Positions 43,672 to 51,287 of a DNA stretch of 64,000 bases are shown one piece after another. This DNA comes from Shimwellia blattae DSM 4481 = NBRC 105725 (lineage in GTDB: Bacteria; Pseudomonadota; Gammaproteobacteria; Enterobacterales; Enterobacteriaceae). Below the pieces are notes generated by a model. That model had not been told where the DNA came from, made no database searches, and was given only the letters and a program-made list of their open reading frames with translations. The position numbers and the translations under genes were made by a program. The DNA lies in NCBI RefSeq assembly GCF_000262305.1, contig NC_017910.1:3472001-3536000 (forward strand). Direction: 5' to 3'. Position 1 is the stretch's first letter. The number at the start of each line of letters is the position of its first letter.

Positions 43672-44184
43672 ATGCAACAAGATAACGACCAGCGTCTGCG
43701 CTTTCGCGATGCCATGGCCAGCCTGTCGGCGGCGGTGAATATTGTCACCACCAGCGGGGACGCCGGGCAGTGCGGGATCACCGCCACCGCCGTGTGCTCC
43801 GTGACCGACACGCCCCCGTCGCTGATGGTGTGCATTAACGCCAACAGCGCCATGAACCCGGTATTCCAGGGCAACGGTAAGCTGTGCGTGAACGTGCTGA
43901 ACCATGAGCAGGAGCTGATGGCGCGCCACTTCGCCGGTATGACCGGCATGGCGATGGAAGATCGCTTCAAAGGGGAACAGTGGCGCAGCGGCCCCCAGGG
44001 GCAGCCGGTACTGGCGGGATCACTGGCAAGCCTGGAGGGCGAAATCAGCCAGGTGCAGACGATCGGCACCCATCTGGTGTATCTGGTGGCGATTAAAAAT
44101 ATCGTCCTGAGTGACGAAGGCCACGGGCTTATCTACTTTAAGCGCCGCTTCCACCCGGTGATGATGGAAATGGCCGTCGCCTGA
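43672..44184 (+). CDS. hpaC: HpaC: NAD(P)H:flavin reductase component
   Basis: 170 residues, as in E. coli. It is a short-chain flavin reductase of the HpaC/ActVB family: AVNIVTTSGDAGQCGITATAV-type start and GxH-like C-terminus ending LIYFKRRFHPV. It supplies reduced flavin to HpaB by diffusion. It starts 11 bp after hpaB with a GGAGG ribosome site. Confidence 0.96.
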   Translation: MQQDNDQRLRFRDAMASLSAAVNIVTTSGDAGQCGITATAVCSVTDTPPSLMVCINANSAMNPVFQGNGKLCVNVLNHEQELMARHFAGMTGMAMEDRFKGEQWRSGPQGQPVLAGSLASLEGEISQVQTIGTHLVYLVAIKNIVLSDEGHGLIYFKRRFHPVMMEMAVA

Positions 44185-44190
44185 CCAGCC

Positions 44191-44217
44191 ACGCTCCCGC
44201 CGCACCGGCGGGAGCGT
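44191..44217. terminator. Hairpin between convergent hpaC and the ABC operon
   Basis: A perfect 12-bp stem (44191-44202 with 44206-44217) with a 3-base loop lies in the 43-bp gap. The following TTATCC is a weak T-run; on the other strand none is evident. Confidence 0.65.
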
Positions 44218-44227
44218 TATCCTCCAC

Positions 44228-45187
44228 CTATACCCGGGTGCTCTCCAGCCCCAGCATTCCCCGGGCCTGAATAAAGCACAACAGCAGCGTGCCCCACAGG
44301 GCCATCGTCAGATACGGGCTCACCCCCAGCATATTGAAGCCGCTCTCAATGGTCTGGAGCAGAAACAGCGCCAGCACCATACCGATAATCCGCCCGCTGC
44401 CGCCGTCCGGGTTGACCCCGCCCAGCACCGCCGCCAGGATAGAGACCAGCAGGTAAGACTCCCCGTAAGAGGCTTTCGCCGAGTTCAGCTTCGACATCAT
44501 CAGAAAGGCCGCCACCGCGCACAGCAGCGCCGAGAGGATATACACCAGGATCAGCACCCGCCGGGTGTTGATCCCCGAATAGAGGGTGGCCCGCTCATTG
44601 GCGCCAATCAGGTAAACCGCCCGCCCGAAGGGGGTCTTCTCCAGCACGATCCACAGCCCGGCGGCCACCAGCGCAAACAGCCACATGGGCAGCGGAATAC
44701 CAAACCACTGGGCGCGATTAAGCCACAAGACCCACTCCGGGTAACTGGCGATGGCGCTCCCGCCGGTGACCAGAATATTGACGCCCCTGAGCAGGGTCAT
44801 CATCCCCAGGGTGGCGAGAATGGGTGACACGCGGATCCCGGCTATCAGCACCCCGTTACACAGGCCGATAATCACCGCCGCCCCGCCACCGGCCAGTAGG
44901 GTCGCTACGGCGGTGCCCACCCCGGGCGGGTAGCTGGTCGCCACCCAGGCCATCACCAGCGAGCAGGCATTGGCCGTGGCGATAATCGACAGGTTAATGC
45001 CGCCACACAGCATGGACATCGCCATGGCAAGGGCGAGGATGCCAAGCACCGGCATCTGGGAGGCGATAGACTGAAAATTACTGGCCGACCAGAAAATCTG
45101 CGGCATCAGAATGCTGAACGCCACCACCACAAGCACCAGAAGTCCTATCAGGTAAAACTCAACGTTATTGCGCCATGCGTGTTTCAT
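44228..45187 (-). CDS. Sugar ABC transporter permease (RbsC/AraH family), second copy
   Basis: 319 residues with eight to ten membrane segments. It is a BPD_transp_2 permease of the ribose/autoinducer-2 class: MLCGGINLSIIATAN and the LGGVNPDGGSGRIIGMVLA loop that contacts the ATPase. It overlaps the preceding permease by 4 bases (ATGA). The two permeases differ, so the channel is a heterodimer, as in LsrC-LsrD. It is the last gene of the operon. Confidence 0.9.
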   Translation of the reverse strand: MKHAWRNNVEFYLIGLLVLVVVAFSILMPQIFWSASNFQSIASQMPVLGILALAMAMSMLCGGINLSIIATANACSLVMAWVATSYPPGVGTAVATLLAGGGAAVIIGLCNGVLIAGIRVSPILATLGMMTLLRGVNILVTGGSAIASYPEWVLWLNRAQWFGIPLPMWLFALVAAGLWIVLEKTPFGRAVYLIGANERATLYSGINTRRVLILVYILSALLCAVAAFLMMSKLNSAKASYGESYLLVSILAAVLGGVNPDGGSGRIIGMVLALFLLQTIESGFNMLGVSPYLTMALWGTLLLCFIQARGMLGLESTRV

Positions 45188-46155
45188 AATAAGCTCCGGT
45201 TCTGATGCTGGCTCCAGGCCGTGGCGCTGATACTGGTGACGATAACCACCCCGGTTATCAGGGTCTGCCAGTATGACGAGACCCCCAGCAGGTTCAGGCC
45301 ATTTTGCAGCACCGCCAGCAGTATCACCCCCAGCAGCGTGCCGGTCAGCGTGCCGCGCCCGCCCACCAGGCTTGTGCCCCCCAGCACCACCGCTGCCAGC
45401 ACGGTCAGCTCATAGCCTAAGAGTGAATCAGGTGCTACGGTCATCACCGTCCAGGACTGCACCACCCCCGCCGCCCCGGACATAAGCCCCATATAGCCAT
45501 ACACAAACAGCTGTAATTTCAGCACGCTAAAGCCAATACGGCTGGCAGATTCCCGGCTGCCCCCCAGGGCGTAGATCTGGCGCCCGATGGTGGTGGCGTT
45601 CATCAGCCACCCGGTAAGGCACACTACCGCCAGCATGGTGAGCAGCGGCAGCCCCAGCCCGTAGTCATAGCCTTCGGCGTCGGTATAGGTGAACAGCATC
45701 AGCCCGTGCTCAAACCAGGGCGGGAAGTCATACAGCCAGACCCCTTTACTGAACCACAGCAGCAGCCCGTAAAAAATATTCAGCGTAGAGATGGTGATAA
45801 TGATGGCCGGCACCCGCAGGCGGTTAACCAGCAGGGCGTTAACCAGCCCCAGCAGCACGCCTATTCCCCCGGCCAGCAGGAAGGCCAGCGCAAAATTGCC
45901 GCCGATTTTTTGCAGCACCAGCACCATGCCGTACTGGGCAATAATCGTGGTCGCCGGGAAGGAGATATCAATACCGCCGGAAATCAGTACCACAAACAGG
46001 CCGCAGGCCAGAATGGTCAGCATGGCGTAGTTATTGGCCAGATCGTACAGGTTTCCAAAAGTGAGAAAGTCGCTGGTTTTCCAGGATAAAAACCCCACGA
46101 TAATCACGATAAGCAGCGCCAGCCACAGCTCCTGGCGTTTCTTTAATTCAGCCAC
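45184..46155 (-). CDS. Sugar ABC transporter permease (RbsC/AraH family), first copy
   Basis: 323 residues from the GTG at 46155, which has GGAGG six bases upstream; the in-frame TTG at 46170 lies before that ribosome site. The family signature ISGGIDISFPATTIIAQYG and the ATPase-contact loop VLGGTSLVGGRGTLTGTLLG are clear. Its start overlaps the ATPase gene by 8 bases. Confidence 0.9.
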   Translation of the reverse strand: MAELKKRQELWLALLIVIIVGFLSWKTSDFLTFGNLYDLANNYAMLTILACGLFVVLISGGIDISFPATTIIAQYGMVLVLQKIGGNFALAFLLAGGIGVLLGLVNALLVNRLRVPAIIITISTLNIFYGLLLWFSKGVWLYDFPPWFEHGLMLFTYTDAEGYDYGLGLPLLTMLAVVCLTGWLMNATTIGRQIYALGGSRESASRIGFSVLKLQLFVYGYMGLMSGAAGVVQSWTVMTVAPDSLLGYELTVLAAVVLGGTSLVGGRGTLTGTLLGVILLAVLQNGLNLLGVSSYWQTLITGVVIVTSISATAWSQHQNRSLL

Positions 46156-47632
46156 TGACCACCTCCGCAATCTGCTCCCGGGTGCTGGTGTCCGGCAGGA
46201 AGCTGTGCGTTATGCGCCCCTGCTGCATGACCAGAATGCGGTGGCTCTGATACCAGGCCTCGTCGATTTCATCGCAAATCATCAGCACCGCGATCCCGTG
46301 GCTCGCCAGCTCGCTGATGATGTGGTAAATCCCGGCTTTATTGGCGATATCCACCCCGACGGTCGGGCTGTCGAGGATCAGCAACTTCGGGGTGATAGCC
46401 AGCCAGCGGGCTATCGACACCCGCTGGGCATTCCCGCCGGAGAGGGTGTTTACCGGCAGCTGCACATCACCGGTTTTAATGCTCAGCGCCGTGACCAGGC
46501 GCGCCACCAGCTCGCCGCTTCGGGCGCGGCTTATCAGCCCGCCGGGGCCGGTCACCTTGCCAAATACCGTGCTGATAATGTTATTTTCAATGGACTGGGT
46601 CATGATCAGCCCGCGCGACATACGGTCTTCAGAGACATAGCCCACCCCGTGGCGGATGGCGTCCCGGTTACTGCGCAACGCAACCGGCTGACCATTGATC
46701 AGGATCTCGCCGCTGTCTGGCCGGGTCATACCAAACAGGCTCAGGCACAATTCGGTGCGCCCGGCCCCCAGCAGCCCGACAATCGACACCACCTCCCCGG
46801 CCTCGACCCGTAACGATACCTCCTGGTACTCCCCCGCCCGGCTCAGCTTGCGCACCTCCAGCACCGGGGTGCTCTGGCGGCTTTGCCACAGCTCGCGGAC
46901 CTGGTAATCAAATTCCCGGCCCGTCATCAGAAATCCCAGCCGCCGGGTGGTTATCTCCGCCGCCGGCCAGGTGCCCACCAGCTGGCCGTCTTTCAGCACC
47001 GAGATGCGATCGGATACGGCCATTACCTCCTCCAGACGGTGGCTGACAAACACCACGCAGATACCCTTTTCGCGCAGCTGGCGCACAATATGCAGCAGCC
47101 CTTCCACCTCCTGATGGGTAAGTGATGCGGTGGGCTCATCCATAATAATCAGCCGGGCATCCTGGGCCAGCGCCCGGCAGATAGCCACCAGCTGGCAGCG
47201 GGCTATCGATAACTCCCCGACGCGCGCCTCCAGCGGCAGGCTGACATGAATACTCGCCATGGCCCGCTCTGCCACCTGGCGCAGCCGCTTTTTATTCACC
47301 AGCAGACCGTGGTGATAGTGGTTAATGGCGATATTCTCCCAGACGCTGAGATTGGCAAATAAAGAGAGATCCTGATAGATAACCTGGATCCCCGACGCCA
47401 CAGACTGCGCGGGCGACAGGCGGCTATACTGCCTGCCCCCCAGGCGGATCTCCGCCCCCTCGTCGGGGCGGTACACCCCGGAAATGATTTTGATCAGGGT
47501 CGATTTCCCGCAGCCGTTCTGGCCGGCCAGGCAATGGACCTCGCCGGGCATAAAGGCCAGCGCGATATCGTCCAGCGCGCGGGTGGCGTGAAAGGTTTTA
47601 CTGATGTGGTTAAGGGAAAGGAACGGTTCCAT
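46148..47632 (-). CDS. Sugar ABC transporter ATP-binding protein (RbsA/XylG type, duplicated)
   Basis: 494 residues with two ATPase domains. The first has Walker A GQNGCGKSTLIK and the signature LSIARCQLVAICRAL. The second has a degenerate GLLGAGRTELCLS in place of a standard P-loop, and LSGGNAQRVSIARWL with ILDSPTVGVDI. This asymmetry is normal for the class. It is 49 bp after the binding-protein gene. Confidence 0.93.
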   Translation of the reverse strand: MEPFLSLNHISKTFHATRALDDIALAFMPGEVHCLAGQNGCGKSTLIKIISGVYRPDEGAEIRLGGRQYSRLSPAQSVASGIQVIYQDLSLFANLSVWENIAINHYHHGLLVNKKRLRQVAERAMASIHVSLPLEARVGELSIARCQLVAICRALAQDARLIIMDEPTASLTHQEVEGLLHIVRQLREKGICVVFVSHRLEEVMAVSDRISVLKDGQLVGTWPAAEITTRRLGFLMTGREFDYQVRELWQSRQSTPVLEVRKLSRAGEYQEVSLRVEAGEVVSIVGLLGAGRTELCLSLFGMTRPDSGEILINGQPVALRSNRDAIRHGVGYVSEDRMSRGLIMTQSIENNIISTVFGKVTGPGGLISRARSGELVARLVTALSIKTGDVQLPVNTLSGGNAQRVSIARWLAITPKLLILDSPTVGVDIANKAGIYHIISELASHGIAVLMICDEIDEAWYQSHRILVMQQGRITHSFLPDTSTREQIAEVVSG

Positions 47633-47681
47633 AGTATCCCCCTGGTGGCAGGACCGGGGCGGCTCCCGCCCCGGAACAGAA

Positions 47682-48665
47682 TTAATACAGCGAGTCGATA
47701 TTCTCTTTATTGACCAGTAACACTTTGTGGAAGCGGATAATCCGTTTGTCGGTGTCCACCTCCGCCGCGCCGAGGTTTTTCAGCTCAAACCCGGGTTTAA
47801 TCTCCTGACCATTAAGCAGGGTGCTGGCAACCGCCGCCAGCGCATAGCCTGCGGTGGCCGGGTCATAGGTGATGCCTTCGGTAATGTCGCCGCTCTTAAT
47901 TAATGATGCCGCCTGGGAGGGGATCATCATGCCGTACACCGCCACTTTCTTTTTGGCGCGTTTTTCTTTTATTGCGCGGCCTGCGCCAATCGGGCCATTA
48001 GAGCCGAAAGAGACGACCGCTTTTAAATCCGGGTAAGTTTTCATTAAATCCAGCGTGGTGCGCCGGGCATCATCCACACTTTCTGCCACCGGCATCCGCC
48101 GGGTGACTTCATGCATATCCGGGTAGTGTTCTTTCTGGTATTTCACCAGCAGATCGGCCCATAAATTATGCTGGGGAACGGTCAGGCTCCCCACATAAAT
48201 CACATAGCCGCCTTTGCCGCCCATGCGCTTCGCCATATGCTCGACATATTCTGCGGCAAATTTCTGGTTATCAATAATTTCAATATCCCAGTTGGCGCTG
48301 GGCTGCCCGGGCGATTCATTGGTTAATACCACAATGCCCGCGTCGCGGGCTTTTTTAAACACCGGCTCCAGGACGTTAGCATCATTGGGGACAATGGTGA
48401 TGGCATTGACTTTGCGGGCAATTAAATCCTCAATAATTTTCACTTGCTGGGGGGCATCGGTACTGGAGGGGCCAACCTGAGAGGCATTGATATTAAACTC
48501 TTTTCCTGCCTGTACAACCCCTTCACCCATCCGGTTAAACCATGGCATGCCGTCTACTTTGGAGATATTCACCAGGGTTTTCTGCTGCGCACAGAGCGGG
48601 GCGCTAATTAAGGCGCTGCCTAATAATAAAGAAGAGACAACATTTACCATCCAGCGTTTATTCAT
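47682..48665 (-). CDS. Periplasmic sugar-binding protein of the ABC importer
   Basis: 327 residues with signal peptide MNKRWMVNVVSSLLLGSALISAPLCA. It has a type I periplasmic binding fold: IEDLIARKVNAITIVPNDANVLEPV, VLTNESPGQPSANWDIEIIDN and VSFGSNGPIGAGRAIKEK. It is most like the LsrB/RhaS group that binds AI-2 or deoxysugars. The ligand cannot be fixed, as no kinase, isomerase or aldolase gene accompanies the operon. It is the first gene; the 242 bp upstream hold its promoter. Confidence 0.9.
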   Translation of the reverse strand: MNKRWMVNVVSSLLLGSALISAPLCAQQKTLVNISKVDGMPWFNRMGEGVVQAGKEFNINASQVGPSSTDAPQQVKIIEDLIARKVNAITIVPNDANVLEPVFKKARDAGIVVLTNESPGQPSANWDIEIIDNQKFAAEYVEHMAKRMGGKGGYVIYVGSLTVPQHNLWADLLVKYQKEHYPDMHEVTRRMPVAESVDDARRTTLDLMKTYPDLKAVVSFGSNGPIGAGRAIKEKRAKKKVAVYGMMIPSQAASLIKSGDITEGITYDPATAGYALAAVASTLLNGQEIKPGFELKNLGAAEVDTDKRIIRFHKVLLVNKENIDSLY

Positions 48666-48834
48666 GATTTATAGCCTCACAGGTAGTCAGGATAAAAGAC
48701 AAGAACGGGCGTAGAATATGTGCTTATAAATTATTCTTTATGGGCAGAGCCTAGTGTTCAGCGTAGCAAGATAAAAGCCAGAGCGCGGCTATAGATATGG
48801 ATAAACGGACTGAAATTCTGGATTGTGATGCTAT

Positions 48835-48911
48835 TCACAGTGGGGGGGGTATTAGCGCCCGGATATCACCATCCAATACGCCAGAAATAATATATCGCCG
48901 GTCAGTTTCAT
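48835..48911 (-). pseudogene. Possible remnant of a ParE-type toxin gene
   Basis: Directly after the antitoxin gene an ATG overlaps its stop (ATGA, the usual parDE junction) and reads MKLTGDILFLAYW, but the frame stops after 19 codons. The next frame reads RRYIISGVLDGDIRALIPPPL before a stop, loosely like a ParE C-terminus, and contains a run of eight G:C pairs. Most of the roughly 90-codon toxin is absent. It looks like a deletion derivative, but the similarity is weak. Confidence 0.3.
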
Positions 48912-49171
48912 TTATCCCGCTTATCTCCGGCCATTGCCCGGTATTTTTCAGACAGTCGGTGAAATACCTCATCTGCCTCTTTACCCGGCCCGCTCTCCAT
49001 TCCGGCCACCACATCCCGGCGCATAGCATCCAGCTTTAACTGTTGCTCCTTTTCTTCCAGCGCCCGCAGCCCTGCCCGAATCACCTCGCTGGCGTTGTTA
49101 TAACGTCCGCTGGCAATCTGTTCCCGAATAAACACTTCAAAATAAGGACTTAGAGAAACACTGGTCGTCAT
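48908..49171 (-). CDS. ParD-type antitoxin (CopG/ribbon-helix-helix), without intact toxin
   Basis: 87 residues. The N-terminal ribbon-helix-helix follows the ParD pattern: TTSVSLSPYFEVFIREQIASGRYNNASEVIRAGLRALEEKE. The acidic/basic C-terminal tail would bind and neutralise ParE. No full toxin gene follows, although the overlapping ATGA junction remains. It could be an orphan antitoxin that protects against a homologous toxin, or a decaying module. Confidence 0.85.
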   Translation of the reverse strand: MTTSVSLSPYFEVFIREQIASGRYNNASEVIRAGLRALEEKEQQLKLDAMRRDVVAGMESGPGKEADEVFHRLSEKYRAMAGDKRDK

Positions 49172-49307
49172 TACCCGCTCCCGATGAGTTACTATCAGTT
49201 ATTAACTGTTAGTATACTGCCTGATTCCCCGCCAGTGATCACCACCAGATTTACCCGATAACCGGCTTGTTGTCCTTTCCCTGTTGCTATTTTACGGCGC
49301 ATTACGC

Positions 49308-49332
49308 AAAAACCGCCCCGGGGGGCGGTTTC
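49308..49332 (-). terminator. Terminator of the azoreductase gene
   Basis: AAACCGCCC pairs with GGGCGGTTT in a GC-rich hairpin. The A-run before it on the plus strand becomes a T-run after the stem on the minus strand. It lies 22 bp after the stop codon. Confidence 0.8.
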
Positions 49333-49353
49333 GCGCGTCATACTGCGTGTCTG

Positions 49354-50028
49354 TCAGCCAAACAGTCTGGCCATCAGCTGTTGCAAAAATCCCCGGGACT
49401 GTTCCGGCTGGGCGCTGGCAACGGCGGCTTGTGTACCGGCCAGGGCTGCTAAGGCTGCCCGGGCGTTATCCCGTGCCGTCGCGGCCTGCTCGCCCATCGC
49501 CATCCCTTCAGCCAGGACAAATTCCACCCCGGTAATACCGATAAACCCGAGGAACTGTTCCAGATACGGGGTCACGATATCGCTGGCGCCACCGGCATGC
49601 ATACCGCCACGGCTGCTGATAACAATCGCTTTTTTACCGGTGACCAGCCCTTCTGGCCCGGCGGAGGTGTAGCGGAACGTTTCACCGGCGCGGGCTATCA
49701 GGTCAAAATAGTTTTTCAGCTGGGTCGGGATATTAAAGTTATACATCGGTGCGGCAATCACGAGGGTATCGTGAGATTTCAGCTCAGCAATCAGCGCGTC
49801 GGAACGCTCGCGGATGCCTCGCTGGCGGTCGCTCAGCCCGGCGGTATCACCAAATGCCCCGAGCACTTCGCTGTCCAGTACCGGTAAGGGATCTTTTGCC
49901 AGATCACGCACTGTCAGCTTGTCCTGCGGGTGGTGGGTTTTCCACTGTTCTACCAGAAAATCTGTCAGCAAATTTGACTGAGAAGCACTACCAAGAATAC
50001 TGGATTTCAATACTAATACGCTGGCCAT
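49354..50028 (-). CDS. FMN-dependent NADH-azoreductase (AzoR paralogue)
   Basis: 224 residues (E. coli AzoR 201). It is a flavodoxin-like fold: VLVLKSSILGSASQSNLL binds FMN phosphate, followed by PMYNFNIPTQLKNYFDLIARAGETFRY and ISSRGGMHAGG. It reduces quinones and azo compounds with two electrons. The ATG at 50028 has AGAGGTGG upstream. The C-terminus is about 20 residues longer than AzoR (QSRGFLQQLMARLFG). It is a single gene. Confidence 0.88.
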   Translation of the reverse strand: MASVLVLKSSILGSASQSNLLTDFLVEQWKTHHPQDKLTVRDLAKDPLPVLDSEVLGAFGDTAGLSDRQRGIRERSDALIAELKSHDTLVIAAPMYNFNIPTQLKNYFDLIARAGETFRYTSAGPEGLVTGKKAIVISSRGGMHAGGASDIVTPYLEQFLGFIGITGVEFVLAEGMAMGEQAATARDNARAALAALAGTQAAVASAQPEQSRGFLQQLMARLFG

Positions 50029-50167
50029 ATACCACCTCTGCCTTATGAATTCGGATGTTGTCAGCTCGCTGACCAATGAGAGAAATTCTAAAGGCGAAAT
50101 GAGACCGGTAATAGCGAAATAGTTCGCGCGGTTATATCAAAAAATTTGACTAAAAAAAGGCAGGAAA

Positions 50168-50192
50168 ATAGTGCGGGGAGGCAAGCTCCCCG
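50168..50192 (-). terminator. Terminator hairpin after the MurQ-like gene
   Basis: CGGGGAG (50174-50180) pairs with CTCCCCG (50186-50192) over a 5-base loop, 8 bp after the stop. A weak ATTTT tract follows on the minus strand. Confidence 0.6.
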
Positions 50193-50199
50193 GCGAAGA

Positions 50200-51102
50200 T
50201 TACTGCTGTGGTGCTTCCTGTAGCGCCATGCGCAGGTGGCCCTTATGCTGCCCCAGCAGATCGTTGGCTGACCAGGCGTCCATCCCGGTGAGCACCATCA
50301 GAATGGCCGTTTTACACTGGTTGTTGCAGCTGGCCAGCGCTGCCTTCGCCACCGAACGGGAGCACTCCCCGGCGGCCATCACCACCGCAATCTGGCGCTC
50401 CTGGCTGTGGGTGTTCGCGGCATTCAGATCCACGCGCAAATTCCCGAATACCCGGCCGGTGCGGATAGCCAGCCCCGTGCTGAGCATGTTCAGGATCTGC
50501 TGCTGGGCAAGTGTTGCGCGGGGATCGCGAAAACCGGCCACCACCTCCGCCCCGGTGCGTGGCGTTATCAGAATATCCGCCAGCTGGGCCGCCTCGCTCC
50601 CGGGCTCCCGGGTGATGGCCGCCACCGTAGCCCCCTGTGCCCGGGCGTGGCGCATCGCCCCCCAGACCCAGGGGGTTTTCCCGTTAACGGTCAGCGCCAC
50701 CAGCAGATCGCCATCATGAAAGCCGATGGCCTGCAACGCGCGGATCCCCGCGTCATAGTCCTGTGCCGCGCTGCTGTCTTCGTGGACCATCGCCTGGTGC
50801 CCACCGGCAATCAGCCCCAGCACCCGGTTGTCACCACCCGGCGCGTAATCGCAGGCGGTATGCATCGCCTGGCGCCCCGAGGCTCCCGCCCCCACCAGCA
50901 CCACGCGCCCGCCCCGGCTCAGGGCCGCGGTCGCGTTATCGATCAGACGGGCGATTTCCGGCAGGCAGTCGTCAATAGCGGCGGTTAATACATGATCCTG
51001 CTGATGCAGTGCGCGCACCAGATCCCCGGTGGCTAAGCGATCAATCTGCGCCGTACTGGCATTACATCTCTCCATGGCTACACTTTTCAGCCCTGTGCTC
51101 AT
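50200..51102 (-). CDS. MurQ-like SIS-domain protein with altered active site
   Basis: 300 residues (E. coli MurQ 298). The ATG at 51102 has AAGGAGG 5 bases upstream. The whole protein aligns with N-acetylmuramic-acid-6-phosphate etherase: STAQIDRLATGDL, the sugar-phosphate loop GAGASGRQAM, VGLIAGG-like LGLIAGGHQAM, NMLSTGLAIRTGRVFGNLRVDL and CKTAILMVL. However, E. coli catalytic Glu83 aligns with Asp85 and Glu114 with Ala113, and the ECPPT block is replaced by DYAPG. It probably binds a phosphosugar but may not act as a MurNAc-6P etherase. It is divergent from dcuS and has no PTS or kinase partner nearby. Confidence 0.8.
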   Translation of the reverse strand: MSTGLKSVAMERCNASTAQIDRLATGDLVRALHQQDHVLTAAIDDCLPEIARLIDNATAALSRGGRVVLVGAGASGRQAMHTACDYAPGGDNRVLGLIAGGHQAMVHEDSSAAQDYDAGIRALQAIGFHDGDLLVALTVNGKTPWVWGAMRHARAQGATVAAITREPGSEAAQLADILITPRTGAEVVAGFRDPRATLAQQQILNMLSTGLAIRTGRVFGNLRVDLNAANTHSQERQIAVVMAAGECSRSVAKAALASCNNQCKTAILMVLTGMDAWSANDLLGQHKGHLRMALQEAPQQ

Positions 51103-51287
51103 ACCCACCTCCTTCGTATGGTTTATCCCTCCACTATAGCGACTTTACCCCCGGCGGCCTGCGAGTGCGGTCACGATTCACCAGCCGCCCGGCACGACGC
51201 CTGTGCCCGGGGCCCTGTTCAGATGGCTTTCACATTGGCGCGCCATCGGTGATAATCCCCGCTCCTTATGACTACCAGGGGGTGTCA

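Noticed and set aside
44228..48665. Assignment of the ABC importer as the AI-2 (Lsr) system
   Set aside because: Components look LsrB/LsrC/LsrD-like, but lsrK, lsrR, lsrF and lsrG are absent, so only a general sugar importer can be claimed.
51009..51287. 93-residue N-terminal extension of DcuS
   Set aside because: The translation is not protein-like, overlaps the divergent MurQ-like gene, and the ATG at 51288 has a good ribosome site and gives the DcuS length.
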